The notes: generated by a model from the sequence alone, not told the origin. DNA of 64,000 bases from Sphingomonas_O antarctica (GCF_965137005.1 NZ_CBCRXM010000008.1:51414-115413), one strand, 5' to 3'. Positions 17,129-26,686 are shown, numbered from the stretch's first letter. Numbers and translations: made by a program.

Positions 17129-19474
17129 ATGATGAACGTTTTGTTCAAGACGACTCTGCGCGCCGCGACGGCGATGGCACTTTGTGCGCCAGCCACAGCC
17201 TGGGCTGCCGACGTTGCCGATGCCGCGCCCGATGACACGATCATCGTAACCGCGCAGCGCCGCAACGAAGACGCGCTCAAGGTGCCGGTTGCCGTGTCGG
17301 TGCTCAGCGGTGAGTCGGTCAAGGAATTCGCGGCAGCCGGTGGCGACACGCTGCTGACGCTGTCGGGCAAGGTTCCCAGCCTGTATGTCGAATCGACGAC
17401 CGGGCGCATCTTCCCGCGCTTCTACATTCGCGGTCTCGGCAATATCGATTTCTACCTCGGCGCATCGCAGCCGGTGTCGATCATCCAGGACGATGTCGTC
17501 ATGGAGCACGTCGTGCTCAAATCGAACCCTGCGTTCGACATCGCGCAAGTCGAAGTGCTGAAAGGTCCGCAAGGCTCGCTGTTCGGCCGCAACACCACCG
17601 CCGGCATCATCAAGTTCGACAGTGCCAAGCCCAGCGACACGTTCTCGGGTCAGGTCAATGCGAGCTATGGCACGTTCAACAGCGTCAACGTCGATGCCGG
17701 CGTCGGCGGACCGTTGACCAGCGACGGGTCGGTTTCGTTCCGCCTGTCGGCGCTGTACCAGCACCGCGACGACTGGATCAGCAACACCTATACCGGCGTC
17801 AGCGACGACGGCACCAAGCCCGGCACCAACGTCATGGGCGGGTTCAACGAGCGCGACGTGCGCCTGCAGATCGCGGCGAAGGCCGGCGACAATCTGAACC
17901 TGCGCCTGTCGGGTCATTATCGCGATTATGACGGCACCGCGTCGATCTTCTATCGCGGTTCGATCCTGCAAGGATCGCACGCACAGTCGCCGACGCTCAA
18001 CCTGCGTCAGGTCGCGTATGACGAAGCGGTCAACAACCCGCAGGCGTACAAGACCTATGGCACGTCCTTGAAGGCCGATTACGATTTCGGCGGCGTCACG
18101 CTGACCTCGGTCACCGCCTATGAGCATGCCAAGGGCTTCAGCCGCGGCGACACCGACGGTGGCGCGGGCGTGAATTTCCCGCTCAACGGTGCGCCGTTCG
18201 GCTTCGGTGAATCGCAGGGTCGCCTGCGCGGCCTGAACCAGTGGAGCCAGGAACTGCGTCTCGCCAGCCCCGACACCGGTGCGTTCAAATGGCAGGTCGG
18301 CGGCATTTATTTCGACAGCCGCGACAAGACCGAATTCGACCAGCGCAGCTTCTTCCTGACCAGCAATGCGCTCGGCACCGCGCCCAACCCGAACAACTAC
18401 GTCCTGTTGCGCAACGCCAACACGTCATGGGGGCTGTTCGGCCAGGCGAGCTATGAGCTGACCGACAAGCTGACGCTGACCGGCGGCGCGCGCATTTCCA
18501 ACGACCGCAAGCACACCACGCTGCTGCTGCACCCGAACTTCGTCAATCTGAACCCTGTTCCGCCAACGGCTCCGGCGTCGTCCTATGCCTGCGGGACGGC
18601 GCAGGATTGCCGCCTGTCGGACACCAAGCCGAGCTGGGATGCCAGCCTGCTTTATGCCGCGACGGATGAAATCAGCCTCTATGGGCGTGTTGCCCGCGGT
18701 TTCCGCGGCCCGACGATCCAGGGCCGTTCGGCGGTGTTCAACAGTTCGTACACGACCGCGGATTCGGAAACCAACACCAGCTACGAAGCCGGCGTGAAGA
18801 CCGCGTTCATGAACAATCGCGCGCACTTCAACCTGACCGGTTTCTATTATCAGGTGAAGAACATCCAGCTGAACGGCAACGACAGCAACGGCAACGGCGT
18901 GCTGTTCAACGCGAACAAGGCCGATGGCTATGGCCTCGAAGCCGAATTCGATGTGCGTCCAGTGCGCAACTTCCGTTTCAATGCGGGGCTCAGCCTGCTG
19001 CACACCGCAATCAAGGACAAGAACGTCTTCGCGCAGGTCGGTTCCGTGGTGATCGGCGGCGTGCCGACGCTGTCGCAGACCGTGCTCAATCCCGTCGTGC
19101 AGAGGGGCAACCTGTTCTTCGCGCAGATCAATGGCAATTCGCTGCCCAATGCTCCGACGTTCAACATCAACCTCGGCGCGCGGTGGGACATTCCGGTCAC
19201 CGACGACAACCGCTTCTTCGTGTCGTCCGACTTCAACATGCAGGGCAAGGTCAACTACGTCCTATACAAGTCGGTCGAATATGCCTCGAACGGCCAGTTC
19301 GAGCTGGGCCTGAAGGCGGGTTATGTGTTCGGGCCGTATGAAATCGCCGGCTTCGTCCGCAACCTGACCAAGGAGCGTAATCTGGTCGGGGTGATCGACA
19401 CCAACAACTATCGCGCCGGCATCTACAACGAACCGCGCGTGTTCGGCGTCTCGTTCAGCGGCTCGTTCCGCTAA
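17129..19474 (+). CDS. TonB-dependent receptor
   Basis: 781 residues from ATG 17129, which gives a good signal peptide (LFKTTLRAATAMALCAPATA, cleaved near AWA). A TonB-box-like DDTIIVTAQRRNED is followed by a plug domain (VPVAVSVLSGESV, RGLGNIDFYLG, VEVLKGPQGSLFGRNTTAGII) and a 22-strand barrel ending in FSGSFR with a terminal aromatic-basic pair. It is of the iron-complex-receptor type that sphingomonads use for many substrates, including sugars and aromatics. The frame is open 23 codons further upstream but without a signal peptide. Followed by a strong hairpin. Confidence 0.93.
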   Translation: MMNVLFKTTLRAATAMALCAPATAWAADVADAAPDDTIIVTAQRRNEDALKVPVAVSVLSGESVKEFAAAGGDTLLTLSGKVPSLYVESTTGRIFPRFYIRGLGNIDFYLGASQPVSIIQDDVVMEHVVLKSNPAFDIAQVEVLKGPQGSLFGRNTTAGIIKFDSAKPSDTFSGQVNASYGTFNSVNVDAGVGGPLTSDGSVSFRLSALYQHRDDWISNTYTGVSDDGTKPGTNVMGGFNERDVRLQIAAKAGDNLNLRLSGHYRDYDGTASIFYRGSILQGSHAQSPTLNLRQVAYDEAVNNPQAYKTYGTSLKADYDFGGVTLTSVTAYEHAKGFSRGDTDGGAGVNFPLNGAPFGFGESQGRLRGLNQWSQELRLASPDTGAFKWQVGGIYFDSRDKTEFDQRSFFLTSNALGTAPNPNNYVLLRNANTSWGLFGQASYELTDKLTLTGGARISNDRKHTTLLLHPNFVNLNPVPPTAPASSYACGTAQDCRLSDTKPSWDASLLYAATDEISLYGRVARGFRGPTIQGRSAVFNSSYTTADSETNTSYEAGVKTAFMNNRAHFNLTGFYYQVKNIQLNGNDSNGNGVLFNANKADGYGLEAEFDVRPVRNFRFNAGLSLLHTAIKDKNVFAQVGSVVIGGVPTLSQTVLNPVVQRGNLFFAQINGNSLPNAPTFNINLGARWDIPVTDDNRFFVSSDFNMQGKVNYVLYKSVEYASNGQFELGLKAGYVFGPYEIAGFVRNLTKERNLVGVIDTNNYRAGIYNEPRVFGVSFSGSFR

Positions 19475-19485
19475 ACAGCCATCCG

Positions 19486-19518
19486 ACCGGCATCATCCTC
19501 CAGCGGGGTGATGCCGGT
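19486..19518. terminator. Hairpin terminator between convergent genes
   Basis: A perfect 10-bp stem (ACCGGCATCA and TGATGCCGGT) with a 13-base loop sits in the 61-base gap between the TonB receptor and the convergent GGDEF-EAL gene. No T-run, so possibly a shared transcription barrier or mRNA 3'-end stabiliser. Confidence 0.5.
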
Positions 19519-19535
19519 ATCGGGCTGGCCAGGCT

Positions 19536-21875
19536 TTAGGCAACCATCCGTTCGTTGCCCGTGCCCAGCAGCGTGGCGACCTGATCACAGCTCACCGGGC
19601 GGCTGAACAAAAACCCCTGGATGCTGCTGCACCCTTGCCCACGCAGCCGTGCGAGTTGATCTTCGTCTTCGACACCCTCGGCGGTGGTTTCCATATTGAG
19701 CGCGGCGGCGAGATCGACGATGGCGCGGACAATCGCCGCGGCGCTCGGATCGCTGGCGACGCTGTCGACGAACGACTTGTCGATCTTGATCTTGTCGAAC
19801 GGAAAACTGCGCAGATAGCTGAGCGACGAATAACCGGTGCCGAAATCGTCGAGCGCCACGCGGACGCCCATCTCGCGCAGCTGATGAAGCAGCGAAACGA
19901 CGATGTCCTCGCCGTCGAGGAACACCGATTCGGTGATTTCGACCTCGAGCCGCTGAGGCGCGATGTTGCTATAGGCGAGTGCCTGCAACACCACCGTCTT
20001 GAAGCCCGAATTACGGAATTGAAGCGGCGAGACGTTGACCGCGACACGCACATGCGGTGGCCAGTCGGCGGCGGCGCGACAGGCTTCGCGCATCACCCAT
20101 TCGCCGATCGTGATGATCATCCCGGTATCCTCGGCAACCGGGATGAACTCGGTCGGCGGGATCAGCCCACGCTCCGGGTGGTGCCAGCGCAACAGCGCTT
20201 CGAACCCGCCGATGCGTTCGGCCTTCAGGTCATAGATCGGCTGGAAATCGAGGCTGAACTGACCGGCCTTGAGGGCGATGCGCAGGTCGAGTTCGAGGCG
20301 GCGACGGCGACGCGCCGCTTCGTCGAGCGATGGTTCGAAGAAGCGGAAAATGCCGCGCCCGTCCTGTTTTGCCCGATAAAGCGCGAGATCGGCATTCTTC
20401 AGCAAAGTGTCGGGGTCGCGGCCGTCACCCGGGCTGATCGCGATGCCGATGCTGGTGCCGGTGGCAACGACGTGGCCGCTCGCCTCCATCGGTTCGGTCA
20501 GTCCGTCGAGAATCGCCTGAGCCAGCGCGCGCGGTCGATCTTCGTCGAACCCCTCGCTGAGCACGATCGCGAATTCATCCCCGCCAAGCCGCGCGACCAT
20601 GGCCTCGGGCGCCAGTTTCAACAGCAAATCGCCGATATTGAGCAACAGAGCATCGCCGACCGGGTGGCCAAGCGTATCATTGACCCCCTTGAACCCGTCG
20701 AGGTCGAGACACAGCACCGCGATCCGATCGTCGGCGCGATTGGCCCTGCCCAACGACTGTTCGAGCGATTGCCGGAAATACGTGCGGTTGGGCAAATTGG
20801 TCAGCGAGTCATGAAATGCGAGATGCGTGATGCGATGTTCGCGCTGGACGATCCCGGCGGACATGCGGTTGAAGCTGTCGGCAAGGCGGCCGATCTCGTC
20901 ATCGCTTTCGATCAAGACTTCGGTGCGCGCGCCTTCCTCCAGCGATTGGGCGGCGATCTGGAGCGCGGCGATCGGGCGCGCAATGCTTCGCGACAGGCGG
21001 CCGCTGCCGAGGACGACGAGAATCAAGCCGATCAGTCCGGCCAAAGCGATGCCGAGCTGGATCGGGCGATAGGGCGCCAGCGCCAGCGCGGTCGGATAAC
21101 GCAACAGCAACGCCGCTTCGGGCTGGCCTCGTGGTCCGGCCAGCGGCTTGGCCAGCGCATAAGCTTGCCCCGACGACAGGTTGAGCGTCGTCGGCACGCG
21201 CACACCGCGCGATTGTTCGACCAGCGCATCGATAGCGGGATCGGGCGCGAGCGAGGCGTCGCTGGCGATCCAGTGCCCGCGTTCGTGGCGCAGGATCGTT
21301 GCCGTGAGCGGAACCGCCGACAGCTTTTCCAGCGCCCGCATTTCCGCTGCGTCGAGTTTGACGGCAAGGACGACCCAGCCGATTTCGTTGGGCGCGAGGA
21401 TCGGCGAAATGACCAGCCGGTAAACCGCGCCATTGGCGGTGACGACGGCATCGCGGCGGCCGCCGTCGAGTGCGCCGGGCAGAGCCGCGATCGCCGACGC
21501 CAGCGCGCCATGCGCACCGACGACCTTGCCCGATTGATCGACCACGGCGGCTTCGGGAACCCCGGCCCGCTGGCGCAGCGACATCACTGCCGATTCGATC
21601 GTCGGAATTTCGCCGCTCGCCACCGCGCTGCGGAAGCCGAAGTCACGCGACAGGACATCGGCGGTGCTGCCGAGCGCGCGTTCGCGCATCGCCCAGATGC
21701 GGTCGTAAACCGTCCCGCTGGTCGTCAACTCGTTCATCACCGAACGCTGGGCATTGGTATGGACCATGCCTTGCGCGACGACGGCGATGACGATCATCGC
21801 CACCGCGAACAGCGCCCCGTAAAGCGCCGCCAGCTTGGCTTGCAACGACCGGAATCGGGGCATGCGAAAACTCAT
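19536..21875 (-). CDS. Membrane GGDEF-EAL cyclic-di-GMP protein with periplasmic sensor and HAMP
   Basis: 779 residues from ATG 21875, which overlaps the stop of the upstream cupredoxin gene (ATGA). An N-terminal TM (LAALYGALFAVAMIVIAVVA) is followed by an exported sensor of about 250 residues (CHASE4/dCache-like, unassigned), a second TM (IALAGLIGLILVVLGSG) and a HAMP. The GGDEF domain has an intact motif RLGGDEFAIVL (431-435) and the EAL domain keeps EALLRW (559-561), DDFGTGYSSLSYL and KIDKSFV. Both synthase and phosphodiesterase activities are therefore possible. Co-expression with a copper-site protein suggests a periplasmic redox or metal cue. Confidence 0.93.
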   Translation of the reverse strand: MSFRMPRFRSLQAKLAALYGALFAVAMIVIAVVAQGMVHTNAQRSVMNELTTSGTVYDRIWAMRERALGSTADVLSRDFGFRSAVASGEIPTIESAVMSLRQRAGVPEAAVVDQSGKVVGAHGALASAIAALPGALDGGRRDAVVTANGAVYRLVISPILAPNEIGWVVLAVKLDAAEMRALEKLSAVPLTATILRHERGHWIASDASLAPDPAIDALVEQSRGVRVPTTLNLSSGQAYALAKPLAGPRGQPEAALLLRYPTALALAPYRPIQLGIALAGLIGLILVVLGSGRLSRSIARPIAALQIAAQSLEEGARTEVLIESDDEIGRLADSFNRMSAGIVQREHRITHLAFHDSLTNLPNRTYFRQSLEQSLGRANRADDRIAVLCLDLDGFKGVNDTLGHPVGDALLLNIGDLLLKLAPEAMVARLGGDEFAIVLSEGFDEDRPRALAQAILDGLTEPMEASGHVVATGTSIGIAISPGDGRDPDTLLKNADLALYRAKQDGRGIFRFFEPSLDEAARRRRRLELDLRIALKAGQFSLDFQPIYDLKAERIGGFEALLRWHHPERGLIPPTEFIPVAEDTGMIITIGEWVMREACRAAADWPPHVRVAVNVSPLQFRNSGFKTVVLQALAYSNIAPQRLEVEITESVFLDGEDIVVSLLHQLREMGVRVALDDFGTGYSSLSYLRSFPFDKIKIDKSFVDSVASDPSAAAIVRAIVDLAAALNMETTAEGVEDEDQLARLRGQGCSSIQGFLFSRPVSCDQVATLLGTGNERMVA

Positions 21876-22468
21876 CTGCGGATGGTCAGCGTGGTGTTGT
21901 AGCCCGACGGTGCGATGGTCGCCGTCTGGCTCAACATGTTGTCGCGCGCGCGAATGCCCGGATGCCATACCCGCACCGTGGCACCGCCCGCGGGCACGTT
22001 GGCGATGACGACCCGGCCGTTGCCATCTGTCTTCATTGCATAAGGCGTGTCGACGACGACGACGAACCCGCTCATCGAATCGTGAATGTTACAGCCGACC
22101 GCGACAATCCCGGGCTTGTCGAACACCACGCTGCGCGTGTCGTCGCGACCATAGAGTTTCAGGTCGAATTTCTTGGCCCTGGAAAATGAGTAAACGTGGT
22201 GGCGGACCTTATCCATATTGGGAAACGTGACCGTCGATCCGACCGGAACGATCAGGACGTGCGGATCGAAAGCGATGTTATGTTGCGACATGGTCGCGGG
22301 CCAGGCGAACTGGATCGGCACCGACGGGCGACGCGCGGTCTGGATCGTCACCACCGCATCGACCAAGGGGCCGCCATCGGGGCCACGAACCTCGATCACC
22401 GCATTGCCGGCCACAGCGGGCGTCGCAAAAACGATCAGGGCCGCGAGGATGGGAGTGAGAAGACGCAC
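21872..22468 (-). CDS. Exported cupredoxin-like protein (annotated in relatives as methylamine-utilisation protein)
   Basis: 198 residues from GTG 22468 behind AGGGGT, opening a signal peptide (RLLTPILAALIVFATPAVAG). A cupredoxin fold is indicated by VPVGSTVTFPNMDKVRHHVYSFS and GCNIHDSMSGFVVVVDTPY. The His of RHH plus Cys, His and Met of GCNIHDSM are the expected type 1 copper ligands. An N-terminal carboxypeptidase-regulatory-like strand region (VIEVRGPDGGPLVDAVV) precedes it. It starts the operon with the GGDEF-EAL gene and is divergent from the DUF3034/haemoglobin pair. Electron carrier or copper sensor are both possible. Confidence 0.85.
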   Translation of the reverse strand: MRLLTPILAALIVFATPAVAGNAVIEVRGPDGGPLVDAVVTIQTARRPSVPIQFAWPATMSQHNIAFDPHVLIVPVGSTVTFPNMDKVRHHVYSFSRAKKFDLKLYGRDDTRSVVFDKPGIVAVGCNIHDSMSGFVVVVDTPYAMKTDGNGRVVIANVPAGGATVRVWHPGIRARDNMLSQTATIAPSGYNTTLTIRR

Positions 22469-22562
22469 AGCACCCCTATCTCCCGCAAACGTCACCAGAA
22501 TGTTAATTGAACCACATCAATTTTTACCGGTCGTTTACCATACGCCGCTTAGTGGCGCCGGA

Positions 22563-23432
22563 ATGCAGTCCCGTGCTCCATTCATTTTGGCGTTATCGTT
22601 AATCGCGGCCCCAGCCTTGGCGGGTGAAGCGCGCAGCGGCGGGAAGCTGTTGCTGACCGGTGGCGTATCGACCATCGAAGGGTCGGCGGGTGCCGGTCTG
22701 GCGACGTGGTCGATGATCGCGGGCAACGAAACCGAAGACGGAATCGGCGGCAAGGTTCATGCAACCGGCGTCGCGCTCAGCGATTTCGAACTGCGCACCT
22801 ATGGCGCGGCGATCGGCATTCGTAACCGGGTGGAAATTTCATACGCCCGGCAGGATTTCGACACTGGCAAGGCCGGTGCATTGCTGGGGCTGGGACGCGG
22901 TTTCACCTTCGGGCAGGACATATTCGGGCTGAAGGTCCGCGTAGCCGGGGACTCAGTGTACGACCAGGATCGCGCGCTGCCGCAGGTGTCGGTCGGGATC
23001 CAGTATAAGCGGTCGCGGCAGGACGCCATCGTCCGCGCGGTCGGCGGGCAGCACACGGCCGGCGTGGATTATGTCGTCAGTGCCAGCAAGGTGTTGCTGG
23101 CGCATAGTGCGGTGCTGGGCGGGTCGGTGCGGTTCACCAAGGCCAACCAGTTCGGGCTGCTGGGTTTCGGCGGGGACAAGCGGGACAAGTACCGCGCGCA
23201 ATTCGAAGGCTCGGCGGGCCTGCTTTTGTCGCGTAACCTGTTGATCGGAGGGGAATATCGCACGAAGCCGGACAATCTGGGTTTCGCCAAGGAAGATGAT
23301 GCGCACGACGCATTCGTGGCGTGGGCGCCGCAGCGGCACATTACGGTGACGCTGGCTTATACCGATGTCGGTCATATCGCGACGTTCCGCCGGCAACGCG
23401 GCGGGTTGTTGTCGTTGCAGGGGAGTTTCTGA
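22563..23432 (+). CDS. DUF3034-family outer-membrane-type protein
   Basis: 289 residues from ATG 22563 with a signal peptide (QSRAPFILALSLIAAPALA). The body is rich in alternating beta strands with G/aromatic turns (GGKLLLTGGVSTIEGSAGAG, NRVEISYARQDFDTG, LGLGRGFTFGQDIFGLKVR) and ends in LSLQGSF with terminal Phe, as in outer-membrane barrels. These blocks are those of DUF3034. The frame extends upstream to 22218 antisense to the cupredoxin gene, which is rejected. Its TGA overlaps the haemoglobin ATG (TGATG). Function unknown. Confidence 0.85.
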   Translation: MQSRAPFILALSLIAAPALAGEARSGGKLLLTGGVSTIEGSAGAGLATWSMIAGNETEDGIGGKVHATGVALSDFELRTYGAAIGIRNRVEISYARQDFDTGKAGALLGLGRGFTFGQDIFGLKVRVAGDSVYDQDRALPQVSVGIQYKRSRQDAIVRAVGGQHTAGVDYVVSASKVLLAHSAVLGGSVRFTKANQFGLLGFGGDKRDKYRAQFEGSAGLLLSRNLLIGGEYRTKPDNLGFAKEDDAHDAFVAWAPQRHITVTLAYTDVGHIATFRRQRGGLLSLQGSF

Positions 23433-23899
23433 TGATCGCGATAGTCGCCGCCGCGCTGTTGGCGACGGCCGTTCCGCCGGGCGAAGAGCCGGTCGATCCG
23501 TATCCGCAGAGCAACGCCAATGCCGGGGCGACGCCGCTGTCCGGCACTGCGACATGGGACGCGTTTCACGGCGAGGCGGGCGTGTCGCGCATCGTCGACG
23601 ACCTGGTCGCGCGGCTGGTCGCGGATCGGCGGATTTCGGACATTTTCAAGGCGCACGACCTCGTCCGGTTGCGGCGCACGTTGAAGGAGCAGTTCTGTTA
23701 CGTCCTGAATGGCGGCTGCGCGTATACCGGCCGCGACATGGTGGCGGCGCACAAGGATTTGGGGCTGCAAACCGCCGATATGGGCGCATTGGTCGAGGAT
23801 TTGCAGGCGGCGATGCGCCAGGAAGGCGTGAGCTTTGCCGCCCAGAATCGCTTGCTCGCCAAGCTGGCGCCGATCAAGCGTCAGGCGATCGGGCGCTGA
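23432..23899 (+). CDS. Exported group I truncated haemoglobin
   Basis: 155 residues. A short hydrophobic start (IAIVAAALLATAV) suggests export; the globin core runs from about 42 to 150: GEAGVSRIVDDLVARLVADRR, LVRLRRTLKEQFCYVLNGGC, YTGRDMVAAHKDLGL. His107 in the MVAAHKDL block is the expected proximal haem ligand and GG/GC precedes it as in group I proteins. Coupled by TGATG to the DUF3034 gene. Periplasmic oxygen or NO handling is possible. The pairing DUF3034-trHb-cupredoxin-GGDEF/EAL looks like one functional module. Confidence 0.87.
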   Translation: MIAIVAAALLATAVPPGEEPVDPYPQSNANAGATPLSGTATWDAFHGEAGVSRIVDDLVARLVADRRISDIFKAHDLVRLRRTLKEQFCYVLNGGCAYTGRDMVAAHKDLGLQTADMGALVEDLQAAMRQEGVSFAAQNRLLAKLAPIKRQAIGR

Positions 23900-23914
23900 A
23901 CGCCTAAGCGTCGC

Positions 23915-24439
23915 TTACGAAAAAGCGACCGAGACGCGGCGGCGGTGGCGCAATCCGGTGCCCAGCGCGCCAAAACCCAACAGCATCAGCGCCCAGCTGG
24001 CGGGTTCGGGAACCTGCGTGGTGCTCAGGAACCCCGACACGACATTGCGCGCGATGCCATTCGGGCAGCTATAATCCGAACATTCATATGACGTCCCGCC
24101 GGTCAGCAGCACGGTCGGAGTGGTGATGCTGTCGAGCGACTGACCGACGGTCAATGTCAGGAAGCCTTTGTACGACGGGTCGTTGTGATAAACCGTGAAG
24201 CCGCTGACGCCGGGATTGTACGACACGTTGATATCGTTGGTGTAATGATAGCCGGTGAGCGTGCCCGTCAGGGTGGTGATGCTGTGCCCGTCGGGATAGC
24301 CCGAGACGTTGGTCGAGAACGACCCGGTGGCGGACGTGCCGTCGGCGAACTTCACATTCTGCAGATAATAAGTGGTCGCGTTCGCGGCCGTCGCCGACAG
24401 CGCGATGGCGCAGGCCGCAATCATTCCAAATCTCAGCAT
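23915..24439 (-). CDS. PEPxxWA-CTERM sorted exported protein
   Basis: 174 residues with a signal peptide (MLRFGMIAACAIALSATAANA) and the C-terminal sorting tripartite signal VPEPASWALMLLGFGALG then RHRRR. The middle is Gly/Thr/Tyr-rich beta sequence with one Cys pair (ECSDYSC). The ATG at 24439 has AAGGGG at a normal distance; ATG 24448, three codons earlier, sits directly on the purine run. It should be processed by an exosortase and displayed or secreted. No exosortase gene is in the window. Confidence 0.85.
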   Translation of the reverse strand: MLRFGMIAACAIALSATAANATTYYLQNVKFADGTSATGSFSTNVSGYPDGHSITTLTGTLTGYHYTNDINVSYNPGVSGFTVYHNDPSYKGFLTLTVGQSLDSITTPTVLLTGGTSYECSDYSCPNGIARNVVSGFLSTTQVPEPASWALMLLGFGALGTGLRHRRRVSVAFS

Positions 24440-24506
24440 CGGACTCATCCCCCCTTGCCCGCAAGCATACGCGCTTATTGGCGCGTTAACCAGCCAGCGG
24501 GCGAAA

Positions 24507-25463
24507 TCAGGCTGCCTCTGCGCGGCGCGGCAGTTTCCAGTTCGGCCGCACGAAGTGGCAGGTATAGCCGTTGGGAAGGCGCTCGAGATAATCCTGATGC
24601 TCGGGCTCGGCTTCCCAGAAATCGCCGACGGGGGCGAGTTCGGTAACGACCTTGCCCGGCCACAGGCCCGACGCCTCGACGTCGGCGATCGTGTCCTCGG
24701 CAACCTTCTTCTGCGCTTCGTCGGTGTAGAAGATCGCCGACCGATAGCTGGCGCCGCGATCATTGCCCTGGCGGTCGACCGTCGTCGGATCGTGAATCTG
24801 GAAAAAGAATTCGAGCAGCGCGCGATAATCGGTGCGCGCGGGATCGTAGACGATCTCGATCGCTTCGGCATGGTTGCCATGGTTGCGATAGGTCGCATTC
24901 GGCACTTCGCCACCCGAATAGCCGACGCGGGTGGACACCACCCCGGGCAGCTTGCGGATCAGATCCTGCATCCCCCAGAAACAACCGCCGGCCAGGACCG
25001 CGCGCTCGGTGTGCGACGGCAGTTCCTCGACCTGATCGAGATAGGCCTCATAGCCCTGTTCGGCCATTTCCGCGCGCGGGACGAAGCGTAGCGAGGCGGA
25101 GTTGATGCAATACCGCAAGCCGCCGCGGTCGCGCGGGCCGTCGTTGAACACATGGCCGAGATGGCTGTCGCCATGCGTCGAGCGCACTTCGGTCCGGGGA
25201 ACGAGCATCGACCAGTCGCGCTTTTCCGCCACATTGGCGGGTTCGATCGGCTTCGTGAAACTGGGCCAGCCACAGCCGGATTCATATTTGTCGGCACTGG
25301 CGAACAGCGGTTCGCCCGACACGATATCGACGTAAATCCCCTCCGCCTTGTTATGCAGCAAGGGGCCGGTGCCGGGACTTTCGGTCCCGTTCTTTTGAGT
25401 CACGCGATATTGTTCGGCGGTCAAAGCGGACACGGCTTCGTCGGTCTTGCGATAGCTGGGCAT
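24507..25463 (-). CDS. msrBA: Fused peptide methionine sulfoxide reductase MsrB-MsrA
   Basis: 318 residues from ATG 25463 with AGGAGG seven bases upstream. Residues 1-140 are MsrB (ESGCGWPSF, HLGHVFNDGP, catalytic Cys in LRYCINSASLRF) and residues 150-310 MsrA (catalytic GGCFWGMQDL, VGYSGGEVPNATYRNH, FFFQIHDPTTVDRQGND). The domain order MsrB-MsrA is less common than A-B. It repairs both stereoisomers of oxidised methionine. No signal peptide from this start, so probably cytoplasmic. Confidence 0.95.
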   Translation of the reverse strand: MPSYRKTDEAVSALTAEQYRVTQKNGTESPGTGPLLHNKAEGIYVDIVSGEPLFASADKYESGCGWPSFTKPIEPANVAEKRDWSMLVPRTEVRSTHGDSHLGHVFNDGPRDRGGLRYCINSASLRFVPRAEMAEQGYEAYLDQVEELPSHTERAVLAGGCFWGMQDLIRKLPGVVSTRVGYSGGEVPNATYRNHGNHAEAIEIVYDPARTDYRALLEFFFQIHDPTTVDRQGNDRGASYRSAIFYTDEAQKKVAEDTIADVEASGLWPGKVVTELAPVGDFWEAEPEHQDYLERLPNGYTCHFVRPNWKLPRRAEAA

Positions 25464-25507
25464 GATGGACCTCCTGATCATCCGCATGTGGTGAGACCCG
25501 GCGGCCG

Positions 25508-26686
25508 CTACAATCCCTGTGCCGCGGCCCATCCGCTGGCCCACGCCCATTGGAAATTATAGCCACCCAGCCAGCCGGTGACGTCGACCGCTTCGCCGAT
25601 GACGTGAAGGCCGGGCAGATGGCGCGCGGACAGGTCGCGTTGCGACAAGCCGTCGGTGGCGACGCCGCCGATGGTGACCTCGGCCTTGGCGAACCCTTCG
25701 GTGCCGTTGGGGCGGAAGGTCCAGCGCCGCAGCCGCGTTTCCTGTTCGGCCAGCAGGGCATCGCGGGTTTGGCCCAAGGCCTCCCCGGCGCCCAGCCGTT
25801 CGGCCAGCGCCACCGCCAGCCGATCGGGGAGCATCGCCGACAAAACGCGGCGCAGCGTCGCATTGGGCTGGGCGCGCTTCAGGTCGGTGAGCCACTGCGC
25901 GGGAGTATCCGGCAGGAAATCGATCGCGATGTCCTGGCCGTGCCGCCAATAGGATGAGATTTGCAGGATGGCCGGACCCGAAAGCCCGCGATGCGTGAAC
26001 AACGCCGCTTCGGCGAACGCGGTCGGGCCGCAGCGCGCGACGACCGGCACCGCGACGCCCGACAGGTTCTGGAACAACGCCTCGTCGCCGGGGAGCGTCA
26101 GCGGCACCAATGCGGGGCGCGGCTCGACGATCTTGAGGCCGAATTTCCGCGCAAGGTCGTAAGCCAGCCCGGTCGCGCCGAGTTTGGGGATCGACGGGCC
26201 ACCGGTGGCGATGACCAATTTGGGGGCGGTGAACACGCCGCCATCGGTTTCGACGCGGAAGACGCCATCGGCATGATCGACGCTGCGGACCGCCCGACCC
26301 ATGACATGCGTCACGGAGTCGGGGCATTCGTCGAGCAGCATCCGCACGATCTGACGCGCGGACCCGTCGCAGAATAATTGTCCCAGGGTCTTTTCGTGCC
26401 AGGCAATGCCGTGGCGATCGACCATCGCGACGAAATCCGCCGCGGTGTAGCGGCTCAACGCCGAGCGCGCGAAATGCGGGTTGGCCGAAACGTAACGGTC
26501 GGCGGCGGCTTCGCTGTTGGTGAAGTTGCAGCGCCCACCGCCCGAGATGAGGATTTTCGCGCCCGGGTCGTCGTTATGGTCGATCAACGCGACGCGGCGA
26601 CCGCGCTGCCCCGCCACGCCCGCGCACATCAGCCCGGCACCGCCCGCGCCGAGGACGATCGCATCATAAGGGGCGGGGTTCGGCAT
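25508..26686 (-). CDS. HI0933-family FAD-dependent oxidoreductase
   Basis: 392 residues. N-terminal dinucleotide-binding motif VLGAGGAGLMCAGVAGQRGR, the family signature ISGGGRCNFTN at about 49-58, a second block VIATGGPSIPKLGATG, and the C-terminal FAD strand LPGLHVIGEAVDVTGWLGGYNFQWAWASGW. HI0933/BaiN-type flavoproteins have reductase roles that are mostly unproven. Start ATG 26686; an earlier frame start lacks support. It lies 44 bases upstream of msrBA on the same strand. Confidence 0.9.
   Translation of the reverse strand: MPNPAPYDAIVLGAGGAGLMCAGVAGQRGRRVALIDHNDDPGAKILISGGGRCNFTNSEAAADRYVSANPHFARSALSRYTAADFVAMVDRHGIAWHEKTLGQLFCDGSARQIVRMLLDECPDSVTHVMGRAVRSVDHADGVFRVETDGGVFTAPKLVIATGGPSIPKLGATGLAYDLARKFGLKIVEPRPALVPLTLPGDEALFQNLSGVAVPVVARCGPTAFAEAALFTHRGLSGPAILQISSYWRHGQDIAIDFLPDTPAQWLTDLKRAQPNATLRRVLSAMLPDRLAVALAERLGAGEALGQTRDALLAEQETRLRRWTFRPNGTEGFAKAEVTIGGVATDGLSQRDLSARHLPGLHVIGEAVDVTGWLGGYNFQWAWASGWAAAQGL

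Noticed and set aside
17245..17270. GTAACC followed by CGAA in the TonB receptor gene, a possible further sigma-F promoter
   Set aside because: Spacing is 14, not 16, and it lies within the coding sequence.
19635..21902. 755-codon plus-strand frame over the GGDEF-EAL gene
   Set aside because: Antisense shadow; the minus strand encodes intact GGDEF, EAL and HAMP regions.
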